DNA from: Candidatus Pseudobacter hemicellulosilyticus
Lineage (GTDB): Bacteria > Bacteroidota > Bacteroidia > Chitinophagales > Chitinophagaceae
Assembly: GCA_029202545.1 (NCBI GenBank)
Contig: CP119311.1
Coordinates: 5,766,001 to 5,830,000, forward strand
DNA length: 64,000 bases
Reading direction: 5' to 3'
Within the stretch, counting starts at the first letter, position 1; each line of letters starts with the position of its first letter. The translations under genes were made by a program, and so were the position numbers. Under the pieces are notes generated by a model. The model was not told the DNA's origin and searched no databases. It worked only from the letters and a program-made list of their open reading frames with translations. Below are positions 7,666-15,504 of the stretch, one piece after another.

Positions 7666-8804
7666 TACAGTACGCCTTTGGTGCTGGGCAGGTAATTGCT
7701 CAGCGGATCGCGCTTCACCGCCATGCGGATGGCTTTGGCGAAGGCCTTGAAGATAGCTTCTATCTTATGGTGTTCATTATCGCCATGGCATTCGATATTG
7801 AGGTTGCAGCGGGCGGCGTCGGAGAAGGATTTGAAGAAATGGAAGAACATTTCTGTAGGCATCTCCCCGATCCTTTCCCGTTTGAATTCGGCATTCCATA
7901 CTATCCAGTTGCGACCGCCAAAATCAATCAGCACTTTGGCATCAGCCTCATCCATGGGGAGGGCAAAGCCATAGCGCTCCATACCTCTTTTGTCGGCCAG
8001 GGCCTGCGCAAAAGCTTCACCCAGCGCGATACCCGTATCCTCGATGGTATGGTGTTCGTCAATGTGCAGGTCGCCATTGGCGCGGATCGTCAGGTCCATC
8101 TTGCCATGCCTGGCTATCTGTTCCAGCATATGGTCAAAAAAGCCCAGGCCGGTCACGATCCTTGCCTTGCCACGGCCATCAATATTCAGTTCTATCTTGA
8201 TCTGCGTTTCATTGGTATTGCGTTCATGCACTACCTGGCGCAGGCCGAGCCGCAGGAATTCATAGATCTCGCTCCAGCGGGTGGATTCCAGGGCAATGAC
8301 ATGCTGCAGTTCGGAGAGCTGGTCGTTGATCTCTTTAGCGCCCAGGCTGGCGTCACTGTTGAGCCAGATGGCCTGGCAGCCCAGGTTCTTGGCCAGCTGT
8401 ACATCGGTGATGCGGTCCCCGATGACGTAGGAGTTCTCCAGGTCGTACTCGGGATTGTCGATGTATTTTGTCAGCATGCCGATACCGGGCTTGCGGGTGG
8501 GCAGGTTGTCCTTGGGGAAGGAGCGGTCTATCAGCACGTCGCTGAAACGGATGCCCTCGCCTTCCAGGCTTTTCATCACCAGGTTGTGCAGGGGCCAGAA
8601 AGTATCTTCGGGAAAGGCTTCCGTGCCCAGACCGTCCTGGTTGGTGACCATCACCAGCTCATAATCAAATTCACGGGCAATCCGGCCCATGTATTCAAAC
8701 ATCTGGGGATAAAAGGTCAGTTTATCGAAGGAATCCAACTGATAAGTGGGCGGCGCTTCATTGATCAGCGTACCGTCCCGGTCGATGAATAGAACTCTTT
8801 TCAT
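7665..8804 (-). CDS. hisB: Bifunctional histidinol-phosphatase / imidazoleglycerol-phosphate dehydratase
   Basis: Catalyses two steps of histidine synthesis. I start at the ATG at 8804 (MKRVLFIDRDGTLINE), 379 residues; a TTG twelve bases earlier is less likely. The N-terminal HAD phosphatase (residues about 1-170) has the nucleophile motif DRDGT (Asp8, Asp10), VTNQDG and GDRITDVQLAKNLG. The C-terminal IGP dehydratase (about 190-379) has GFFDHMLEQIARHG, DEHHTIEDTGIALGEA and NEHHKIEAIFKAFA metal-binding histidine clusters. It is separated from hisC by an inserted AlbA_2 gene. No hisH/A/F/I follows: the next gene is convergent. Confidence 0.96.
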   Translation of the reverse strand: MKRVLFIDRDGTLINEAPPTYQLDSFDKLTFYPQMFEYMGRIAREFDYELVMVTNQDGLGTEAFPEDTFWPLHNLVMKSLEGEGIRFSDVLIDRSFPKDNLPTRKPGIGMLTKYIDNPEYDLENSYVIGDRITDVQLAKNLGCQAIWLNSDASLGAKEINDQLSELQHVIALESTRWSEIYEFLRLGLRQVVHERNTNETQIKIELNIDGRGKARIVTGLGFFDHMLEQIARHGKMDLTIRANGDLHIDEHHTIEDTGIALGEAFAQALADKRGMERYGFALPMDEADAKVLIDFGGRNWIVWNAEFKRERIGEMPTEMFFHFFKSFSDAARCNLNIECHGDNEHHKIEAIFKAFAKAIRMAVKRDPLSNYLPSTKGVL

Positions 8805-8880
8805 AAAAAATTTCAAAAAAACAACTCATTAAATAAACAAAAAACAAACTGATAATCAATAAAATACAGACTCAAAATGT

Positions 8881-8935
8881 AAAAACTCGTTTAAAACTCG
8901 TTTAAAAACTCATTTAAAACGTTTAAAACTCGTTT
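8881..8935. repeat. Short tandem repeat AAAACTCGTTT (five degenerate copies)
   Basis: Five head-to-tail units of 9-12 bases: AAAAACTCGTTT, AAAACTCGTTT, AAAAACTCATTT, AAAACGTTT, AAAACTCGTTT. The last unit runs into the stop codon of the AlbA_2 ATPase gene (TTA at 8934-8936). There are no spacers, so it is not a CRISPR array. It sits in an AT-rich gap between the inserted gene and hisB. Confidence 0.85.
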
Positions 8936-10595
8936 AAACCAATTCCCAAGTACCATAAGCTGAAACCTTAATCCTGTTCTCCATTCTAAGAGCAGAAAGC
9001 AGGTTAGTAACTTTTGCCTTTTTCTGTATTTCAGTTAAGGCAATCGATAGCTTTGGAATAATTAAACCATCGATAGCATTTCGCTTCGTTGCACCAAATT
9101 TGGTCAAATATTGCACAATCATGCGTTTAAAATGGTCATCGTCAAAACTACGATTAGCTATATATTCTCTTTTTAAAATTTCATCATTGACTGACTCAAC
9201 AAGTTTAAAAGACAGATAGATAGCAGGTTTTCTTCCTTCTACAAAGCCTAACCTCCGCAGAAGCTTAAGATCATCATCAGTTAGTGCGTCCTTTTTTTGA
9301 ACTTTATCGAGCAGGATAATGTTTTCCAGCGTAAGGGCTGGATTTTGAATAAGAATATTGGCAAAATCCTCACTCAGCACTTTGCCTGTTATCGTCACCT
9401 TTACTTTACCATCTGAAAGATCATAGTCAGGCATTGGAAAAAACCGAAGGCGTTGCAAATTGAACACCTTCCTGATACCACCTCCCTGGGTTTCAATCAT
9501 ATCAAGGTTTTTCATCGCCTCAACCAGGAAAGGGTTGCGATAAACCTCTTCAGGGGTATCCCTTAAAACGACATCATTTATAGACTTTGGAAGAAATGCT
9601 CCATAATTGGAAAACACTAAGTGATCATCTTCAAACTCAACAACATTAATTCTTGCTTTCTTTACATAATCCTGATGGGCAATAGCATTATTTAACAGCT
9701 CACGGATAGTAAATGGATCATACCGTAATACTTCATCAGGAAATAAAGTTCCGGGCCGTAAATATCTGTACTTCAGATTACGGATCTTATTATAAACGTT
9801 ATCGACGTTCAAAATAAAAGGGATGGAAAATATTTCAAAGTCCTTATCCTGATTTTCTACTGTCTTAAGATTCCATCGTATTTTAACAAAGGAACCTAAA
9901 TAATGCTCAGCCTCCTCTTTTCCTAAAAGCAACAATGCAGTTCGGGTAATTCTCCCTTTAATTGTCAACTTTGCCTTATCCAGAAACTTCGTGTTATTCC
10001 AGCTATCAACCTCTATGGCGTATTTGGGTACTCTTTTTTTAAATTCATCCCTTGCTTTAACAATAGCCATCTCATCCAGATCGGAGATAGTTGCGTCAGG
10101 AATGACTGCAGCAGTCCAATCTTCTGAGATCCGAACCTCATTAATAATTGCGTCAAGACGTGAAGATGTCATTTCTACCAAACTGTCCCCAACGCGTTGC
10201 CAGGCCTTTTTATGAGCATACACGGGAAGCCTGTACAGGTGCCTGGGAATATGAATTACCCAAACAGTTTTATTTGTATCATTCGTGGTAAATTCCTCCA
10301 CCTCCAACCCATCTTCGTTTAAATTCAGGCATTCCTTTAAAAGCTTTAGTATGATGGATTGATCATTATAGACGTGAAAGTCCTGAATTCCTATGATTTC
10401 CAGGGTGAGATCCGCAACACCTACCACCAGATGTCCACCTTTCATATTGGAAATAGCGGACACATAAGAAACTATATCATTGCCTTCATGGGACAATATA
10501 GAGTGCTTGAGTGACTTGAATTCCTTCCAGTCGCACTTTTCATTTTCCCTTGGAAAACAGGATAACAAATATTTCTTAAGTTCAGCTTCCTGCAT
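8934..10595 (-). CDS. AlbA_2 / GHKL-type ATP-binding protein inserted in the his operon
   Basis: 553-residue protein. The N-terminal part (about residues 20-130) fits the Schlafen AlbA_2 domain: ENEKCDWKEFKS, VSAISNMKGGHLVVGVAD, and the basic AHKKAWQRVGDS segment. The middle (about 300-400) fits the HATPase_c_4 fold: TIRELLNNAIAHQDY, FSNYGAFLPKSI and IETQGGGIRKVF. The C-terminus looks like winged-helix modules. COG2865-type proteins are ATP-binding regulators or defence-associated factors of mostly unknown function. The gene is visibly AT-richer than hisC and hisB, and is flanked by 178 and 129-base AT-rich gaps with a tandem repeat at its 3' end. This supports horizontal insertion. Whether it is co-transcribed with his genes is not known. 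Confidence 0.85.
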   Translation of the reverse strand: MQEAELKKYLLSCFPRENEKCDWKEFKSLKHSILSHEGNDIVSYVSAISNMKGGHLVVGVADLTLEIIGIQDFHVYNDQSIILKLLKECLNLNEDGLEVEEFTTNDTNKTVWVIHIPRHLYRLPVYAHKKAWQRVGDSLVEMTSSRLDAIINEVRISEDWTAAVIPDATISDLDEMAIVKARDEFKKRVPKYAIEVDSWNNTKFLDKAKLTIKGRITRTALLLLGKEEAEHYLGSFVKIRWNLKTVENQDKDFEIFSIPFILNVDNVYNKIRNLKYRYLRPGTLFPDEVLRYDPFTIRELLNNAIAHQDYVKKARINVVEFEDDHLVFSNYGAFLPKSINDVVLRDTPEEVYRNPFLVEAMKNLDMIETQGGGIRKVFNLQRLRFFPMPDYDLSDGKVKVTITGKVLSEDFANILIQNPALTLENIILLDKVQKKDALTDDDLKLLRRLGFVEGRKPAIYLSFKLVESVNDEILKREYIANRSFDDDHFKRMIVQYLTKFGATKRNAIDGLIIPKLSIALTEIQKKAKVTNLLSALRMENRIKVSAYGTWELV

Positions 10596-10773
10596 AGATC
10601 ATAAGATTTCACTTTATGCTCCCTGTTAGTTCTACAAAATAATTGAACCGCTGCAAAATAAGCAATTCAAATAACTAATATCATAAACCATTCTTCCCAA
10701 AATATCCCGGAAAAAATTCAGGAGATTATTCGCAAAACTTCTGCACAGCAGCCTCACAACCCTCAAAACCTAA

Positions 10774-11823
10774 TCACGCAAACTCCCCCAACGCCTTTAC
10801 CAGCTTTGCATTTTCCGCTGCTGTACCTATAGTGATCCGCAGACAGCCTTCACAGAGGGTGACGGAACTGCGGTCCCGCACCACGATGCCTTTGTCCAGC
10901 AGGTAATTGTAAATGCCTCTGGCATCCGTTACCTGCACCAGCAGGAAATTGGCATCGGAAGGATAGATCTGCTGCACTACAGACAGGCCGGAAAGCGCTT
11001 TGGCCAGCTCATCCCGCTGGGATACTATTTCCTTGATCATATCATTCACCATGCCTACTTCTTCCAGCGCTTGCAGCACCAGGTCCTGTGAAGCCTGGTT
11101 GATATTATACGGCGGCTTGATCTTGTTCATCACGTTGATGATCTCTTCGGAGGCAAAGGCCAATCCTACCCGCAGGGCTGCCAGCCCCCAGGCTTTGCTC
11201 AGGGTCTGCATCACTACCAGGCCGGGATAATCTTCCAGTTCCTGTGTGAACGAACGGAAGCGGGAGAAATTGATATAGGCTTCATCCAGCACCACCAGTC
11301 CGAAATAATTGTTCAGCACCAGTTCAATATCCTCACGGTACAGGGAGTTGCCGGTAGGATTATTGGGCGAACACAGGAAGATGATCTTTGTATTATCATC
11401 CACCGCTTCCTCAATAGCGGGAAGATCCAGCTGGAACTGCGGCGTGAGCGGCACTTTCTTTACAGCCACATCATTGATATTAGCGCTTACTTCGTACATG
11501 CCGTAAGTAGGCGGACAGATAATAATATTATCTACTCCCGGCTCACAAAAAGCACGGATCAGCACATCAATGCATTCATCGCTGCCATTGCCGATAAAGA
11601 TATTATCAGCCGGTACGCCCTTTACCTCGCTGAGCTTAGCCTTCACTTTTTTCTGCAAAGGATCAGGATAGCGGTTATACCATTTCATCAGCGGGGAGCC
11701 ATAGCTGTTTTCATTGGCATCCAGGAAAACGCTGGCCTCGCCTTTGAACTCATCGCGGGCAGAGGAATAAGGTACCAGGTTTTTGATATTGGGCCGAAGG
11801 AGGTTGTTGATATCGAAACTCAT
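10774..11823 (-). CDS. hisC: Histidinol-phosphate aminotransferase
   Basis: PLP aminotransferase converting imidazole acetol phosphate and glutamate to histidinol phosphate. It has 349 residues. Motifs: DANENSYGSP, GNGSDECIDVLIRAFCEPG, CSPNNPTGNS, VVLDEAYINF and the Schiff-base lysine K210 in TLSKAWGLAALRVG. It follows hisD by 42 bases. Downstream the his operon is interrupted by the AlbA_2 gene. Confidence 0.97.
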   Translation of the reverse strand: MSFDINNLLRPNIKNLVPYSSARDEFKGEASVFLDANENSYGSPLMKWYNRYPDPLQKKVKAKLSEVKGVPADNIFIGNGSDECIDVLIRAFCEPGVDNIIICPPTYGMYEVSANINDVAVKKVPLTPQFQLDLPAIEEAVDDNTKIIFLCSPNNPTGNSLYREDIELVLNNYFGLVVLDEAYINFSRFRSFTQELEDYPGLVVMQTLSKAWGLAALRVGLAFASEEIINVMNKIKPPYNINQASQDLVLQALEEVGMVNDMIKEIVSQRDELAKALSGLSVVQQIYPSDANFLLVQVTDARGIYNYLLDKGIVVRDRSSVTLCEGCLRITIGTAAENAKLVKALGEFA

Positions 11824-11865
11824 ACTATCAGAAAATTAAAGATTGTTGAATAGTGCTGCCATTCA

Positions 11866-13143
11866 TTAAGCCTGCAACCGGATACGCACAGCATTGGCAT
11901 GAGCTTCCAGCCCTTCGGCTGTGGCCATCTCCATGACTGTTGATCCAATCTGCTGCAGGCCTTCCGGTGTCAGTTCCTGGAAGGTGATCTTGCGCACAAA
12001 GCTGTCAACGCTCACGCCACTGTAGGCACGGGCATACCCGTTGGTAGGCAGGGTGTGATTGGTGCCGCTGGCATAATCGCCCACGCTTTCCGGAGAATAA
12101 TGCCCCAGGAAAACAGAACCGGCATTGACAACCTGCGCCGCCAGTTCACTGGCATTGGCGCAGCTCAGGATCAGGTGCTCGGCAGCATATTCATTGAGCA
12201 GGTCCATAGCGTTGGCAGTATTGTCCATTACAATCAGGGTACTGTTGGCAAGGGCCTTTTCGGCCAGGGCTGCGCGGGGCAGCACGGCCAGTTGTTTAGC
12301 CAGCTCCTGCTGAACAGCTTCCAGCATCGACCGGGAGCTGGCTACCAGCAGTACCTGGCTGTCTACGCCATGTTCGGCCTGGCTGAGCAGATCGGCCGCC
12401 ACATAGGCTGGATGGGCGGTTTCATCTGCATAGACCGCCACCTCACTGGGACCGGCGGGCATATCAATAGCCAGCCCTTCCTGCTGTACCAGCTGTTTGG
12501 CGCAGGTGACAAACTGGTTGCCCGGTCCAAACAATTTATAGACCCTGGGTACTGATTCCGTACCATAGGCCAAAGCGGCAATGGCCTGTACGCCACCAAT
12601 GCGGAAAACTTTGGTGATGCCTGTTAAACGCGCGGCATAGAGGATGGCGGGGTGCAGCTGTCCATCCTTTCCGGGAGGCGAGCAGAGTACAATCTCTTTG
12701 CAGCCGGCCAGCACGGCAGGCACGGCCAGCATCAGGATGGTGGAGAACAGCGGCGCCGTACCGCCTGGAATATAGAGTCCTACTTTTTCAATGCCCACGC
12801 TTTTGCGCCAGCAGGTAACGCCGGGCATGGTGCTGATCTTCTCCGGCCCGCTGAGCTGCTGCCGGTGGAAGGTCTCAATATTCTGGCGGGCCTGCTCAAT
12901 AGCAGCTTTCAATGCAGGGCTCAGCACTGCTTCTGCTGCCTGGAAAGCGGATGGATCTACCTGCAGGGTATCGATAGTTACTGTATCAAATTGTTCGGTG
13001 AACTGCCGCACAGCCGCATCACCGCCCGTTTTCACGGCCTGCAAAACATTGCGGACCGACTGCTCCAGCGTAAAGGCATCGGCTACCGGCCGCTGCAGGA
13101 GGGCAGGCCACTGATCACGCCCGGGATTAGTATAGATTTTCAT
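11866..13143 (-). CDS. hisD: Histidinol dehydrogenase
   Basis: Zn- and NAD-dependent four-electron oxidation of histidinol to histidine. It has 425 residues. Visible family segments: YIPGGTAPLFSTILMLAVPA, AGPSEVAVYADE, SQAEHGVDSQVLLV, EYAAEHLIL and the signature GHYSPESVGDYASGTNHTLP with the catalytic and zinc-site residues. It is 24 bases downstream of hisG and 42 bases before hisC. Confidence 0.97.
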   Translation of the reverse strand: MKIYTNPGRDQWPALLQRPVADAFTLEQSVRNVLQAVKTGGDAAVRQFTEQFDTVTIDTLQVDPSAFQAAEAVLSPALKAAIEQARQNIETFHRQQLSGPEKISTMPGVTCWRKSVGIEKVGLYIPGGTAPLFSTILMLAVPAVLAGCKEIVLCSPPGKDGQLHPAILYAARLTGITKVFRIGGVQAIAALAYGTESVPRVYKLFGPGNQFVTCAKQLVQQEGLAIDMPAGPSEVAVYADETAHPAYVAADLLSQAEHGVDSQVLLVASSRSMLEAVQQELAKQLAVLPRAALAEKALANSTLIVMDNTANAMDLLNEYAAEHLILSCANASELAAQVVNAGSVFLGHYSPESVGDYASGTNHTLPTNGYARAYSGVSVDSFVRKITFQELTPEGLQQIGSTVMEMATAEGLEAHANAVRIRLQA

Positions 13144-13167
13144 ACTGTCAATTTTAGGGGTTGACCC

Positions 13168-14031
13168 TTAGATGATCATTTTTTCGATAGGCACTACCAG
13201 GATCCCCTGGGCGCCGGCGCCTTTCAGTTGCTCAATGATATCCCAGAAAGTGTCTTCGCTCAGCACGCTGTGTACGCTGCTCCAGCCGGCTTCGGCCAGT
13301 GGCAGTACAGTAGGGCTTTTCATACCGGGCAGCAGGGCGATGATCTCAGCCAGCTTTTCATTGGGCGCGTTGAGCAGTACATATTTGGTACGCTGTGCTT
13401 TTTTCACGGCACGGATACGGAACAGGAGCTTATCCAGCAGTTGCTGCTGGGCTTCAGTAAGCCGGTTGTTGCGGATCAGTACGGCCTGCGACTGGAGGAT
13501 GGTTTCCACCTCTTTAAGGCCGTTCATGAACAGGGTGCCGCCACTGCTGACCAGGTCGGCCACCACATCAGCCAGGCCGATGCCGGGAGCAATTTCTACA
13601 GAACCGCTGATCTCATGGATCTCTGCGTTCACCAGGTTCTTCTTCAGGAACTCACGGACCAGGAAGGGGTAACTGGTGGCAATGCGTTTGCCTTCAAGGG
13701 ATGTAACGCCCTTGTATTCCTCACTACGGGGAATGGCTACAGAGAGGCGGCATTTGCCGAAGCCGAGCTTTTCCACCACTTCTGCCAGCTTGTTCTTTTC
13801 CAGCAGGACATTCTCTCCTACGATACCGATATCGGCCACACCGTCTTCTACGTACTGGGGAATATCGTCGTCCCGCAGGAAAAACACTTCAAGGGGGAAA
13901 TTGTCGGACTCTGTTTTCAACCTGTCTTTTACATTCCGCAGGTCGATCCCGCATTCTTTGAGGAGCTTAGTTGAATCTTCATAAAGGCGGCCTGATTTCT
14001 GGATAGCGATGCGCAGTTTTACAGCGTTCAT
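13168..14031 (-). CDS. hisG: ATP phosphoribosyltransferase (long form)
   Basis: First and feedback-controlled step of histidine synthesis. At 287 residues it is the long HisG type with its own C-terminal ACT-like regulatory domain (about residues 210-287), so no HisZ partner is needed. Motifs: LRIAIQKSGRL, VEDGVADIGIVGENVL, RIATSYPFLVREFL, SGSVEIAPGIGLADVVADLVSSG. It opens the his operon. The start ATG at 14031 lies 24 bases beyond the his leader terminator, so expression should depend on attenuator readthrough. Confidence 0.96.
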   Translation of the reverse strand: MNAVKLRIAIQKSGRLYEDSTKLLKECGIDLRNVKDRLKTESDNFPLEVFFLRDDDIPQYVEDGVADIGIVGENVLLEKNKLAEVVEKLGFGKCRLSVAIPRSEEYKGVTSLEGKRIATSYPFLVREFLKKNLVNAEIHEISGSVEIAPGIGLADVVADLVSSGGTLFMNGLKEVETILQSQAVLIRNNRLTEAQQQLLDKLLFRIRAVKKAQRTKYVLLNAPNEKLAEIIALLPGMKSPTVLPLAEAGWSSVHSVLSEDTFWDIIEQLKGAGAQGILVVPIEKMII

Positions 14032-14054
14032 AGTTGCTTATTTACAAAAATAAA

Positions 14055-14079
14055 AAGGGCTTACCAGTGGTAAGCCCTT
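14055..14079 (-). terminator. his leader intrinsic terminator (attenuator)
   Basis: On the minus strand, AAGGGCTTACC pairs perfectly with GGTAAGCCCTT around the loop ACT (11 bp), followed by TTTATTTTTG (14045-14054). It lies between the His-rich leader ORF and hisG. Its 5' arm GGCUUACC can alternatively pair over eight bases with GGUAAGCC (14113-14120), which contains the leader stop codon. Confidence 0.92.
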
Positions 14080-14115
14080 CAATATAGTTTGGCACTCTTG
14101 TACAGCACCATCGGC

Positions 14116-14166
14116 TTACCTGTCGGGGTAAGTATGATGATGATGTGTATGTGCGAAAATTGTCAT
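14116..14166 (-). CDS. hisL: his operon leader peptide with five His codons
   Basis: Sixteen-codon ORF M-T-I-F-A-H-T-H-H-H-H-T-Y-P-D-R then TAA, starting with ATG at 14166. Four consecutive CAT codons (14134-14145) plus one more two codons earlier precede the terminator by about 40 bases. The stop codon lies within the antiterminator strand GGUAAGCC. The segment just after it, GAUGGUG (14106-14112), is complementary (one U-G pair) to CAUCAUC of the His codons. This parallels the trp leader in the same window. Confidence 0.93.
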   Translation of the reverse strand: MTIFAHTHHHHTYPDR

Positions 14167-14176
14167 AAAGGCGCAG

Positions 14177-14206
14177 CGAAGATACAGATTAGCCCATTAC
14201 TGCAAA
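14177..14206 (-). promoter_or_regulatory. Candidate his promoter (-33 TTTG, -7 TATCTTCG)
   Basis: On the minus strand TTTG (14203-14206) and TATCTTCG (14177-14184) are 18 bases apart, a seven-of-eight match to the Bacteroidota TAnnTTTG element. Initiation would fall just before the hisL ATG. The same CTTCG variant is seen upstream of lpdA. Confidence 0.55.
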
Positions 14207-14275
14207 ATATTTTTTTCATAATTGGTACAGGCTGGATCATTAACCGGCTTCTAATCTATTTAACATTACCGTCCG

Positions 14276-14290
14276 GTACGGAATCCGTAC
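14276..14290. promoter_or_regulatory. 15-base palindrome upstream of GH16 gene
   Basis: GTACGGA-A-TCCGTAC is a perfect inverted repeat 36 bases before the GH16 start, in the divergent hisL/GH16 spacer. Position and symmetry fit an operator. No regulator is adjacent. Confidence 0.35.
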
Positions 14291-14326
14291 TTTTAGTTTC
14301 CAAACCCGACCAATAACATACTTGTC

Positions 14327-15136
14327 ATGAAAGCCCGATCCATCCTGTATTTCAGCTCTGCCCTCTTGCTCGCCGGCGCCAGTTTCTGGCTCTCCGGATT
14401 CAATACCGCTTCACCCCGAACCCATTCAAAACTCGTCTGGAGTGATGAGTTTGATTACAAAGGCCTTCCCGATAGCAGCAAATGGACATACGATGTTGGC
14501 GGCCATGGCTGGGGTAATAATGAAATGCAGTATTATACCGCCGGTCGGCTGGAAAACGCCCGCGTGGAAAATGGCAAACTGATCATTGAAGCCCGGAAAG
14601 AAAACTGGGAAGGAAAAGAATATACATCAGCAAGACTGGTGACCAAAGGAAAGGGCGACTGGCAATATGGCCGCATTGAAGTACGCGCCAAGCTGCCTAA
14701 AGGCCTGGGCACCTGGCCCGCCATCTGGATGCTGGGCAGTGATACCGCTTACAAATGGCCTGACGATGGCGAGATAGATATCATGGAGCATGTAGGCTAT
14801 AACCAGGGGATGATCTATGGTTCGGTCCATACCCAAAAATACCACCACGTCATCAATACCCAGAAAACAGATAGTGTAAGAGTAGCTGACTGCTCCGAAA
14901 AATTCCATGTATATGGGGTGGACTGGACAGCAGATTCCGTCCATATATCTGTAGACTTCAAAAACTATTTCTCTTTCGGTAACGAGCAATCCGGTAAGGA
15001 AGCCTGGCCCTTCGATTCAAAAATGCATCTCCTGCTCAATATTGCCGTGGGTGGCGATTGGGGCGGCGCCAGGGGATTGGATGAGAAAGCTTTTCCCGCT
15101 CTTATGGAAGTAGATTATGTACGGATATACCAATAG
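14327..15136 (+). CDS. Secreted glycoside hydrolase family 16 (beta-glucanase type)
   Basis: 269 residues. A hydrophobic signal segment (about residues 5-25) precedes a single GH16 beta-jelly-roll domain. The catalytic signature is GEIDIMEH, giving nucleophile E149, D151 and acid/base E154. Also visible: LVWSDEFDYKGLPDSSKW at the N-terminus, GWGNNEMQYYT, ARLVTKGKGDWQYGRIEVRA, GTWPAIWMLG and WGGARGLDEKAFP near the end. The lack of an insertion in the EIDIME region points to an endo-beta-1,3(4)-glucanase/laminarinase rather than a xyloglucanase (inference). It stands alone, converging with the hexosaminidase gene. Confidence 0.9.
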   Translation: MKARSILYFSSALLLAGASFWLSGFNTASPRTHSKLVWSDEFDYKGLPDSSKWTYDVGGHGWGNNEMQYYTAGRLENARVENGKLIIEARKENWEGKEYTSARLVTKGKGDWQYGRIEVRAKLPKGLGTWPAIWMLGSDTAYKWPDDGEIDIMEHVGYNQGMIYGSVHTQKYHHVINTQKTDSVRVADCSEKFHVYGVDWTADSVHISVDFKNYFSFGNEQSGKEAWPFDSKMHLLLNIAVGGDWGGARGLDEKAFPALMEVDYVRIYQ

Positions 15137-15150
15137 GTATAAAAAATAGA

Positions 15151-15179
15151 AGACCTTCTCTTCTATCAAGAGAAGGCCT
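15151..15179. terminator. Bidirectional terminator between GH16 and GH20 genes
   Basis: CCTTCTCTT (15154-15162) pairs with AAGAGAAGG (15168-15176) around a five-base loop, with a further outer pairing. On the minus strand the stem is followed by a run of T residues (plus-strand AAAAAATA at 15141-15148), so it best ends the leftward hexosaminidase transcript; it also closes the GH16 gene. Confidence 0.65.
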
Positions 15180-15504
15180 TCCGCTCTACAACCAAAAACA
15201 ACCAATCAACAGCACTGTCGATCGTTTTCACAGGTAAGAATCAGGTACCTAAATAAACGATGATAAAACTTACAACCTTGGTAGACTATTCATTATTCAT
15301 GCCTGAATAGCCATTCTTATAGTGCAGAGCGGAAAGAGGAGGTGCCAAGGGATTGGCCGCCAGCCCACAAGCTCATGATAATTAACCAACTACGGCACTG
15401 TGTTACAATAAATTTACAGGTATAATTTTTTTCTGTTATGAACCGGGCGCGTAAAACCTCGTGACGCATCAATTCCCCAGAAAGTCCTGGGCGTTGCTCC
15501 GGGT
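15180..15504. other. Non-coding convergent spacer
   Basis: Between the shared terminator and the hexosaminidase stop I see no ORF with family features, no RNA gene and no clear repeat. The long distance between the hexosaminidase stop and the terminator would give that transcript a long 3' tail. Confidence 0.5.

Noticed and set aside
8881..8935. Possible CRISPR array
   Set aside because: Units are 9-12 bases, contiguous and without spacers; no cas genes nearby.
14089..14316. 75-codon plus-strand frame with MMMMCMC
   Set aside because: It is the antisense of the His-codon run of hisL (CAT codons read as ATG) and has no family features.
15137..15504. Possible tRNA or small RNA in the GH16-GH20 spacer
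   Set aside because: No cloverleaf arms or conserved TTCGA loop found; only the terminator stem is supported.
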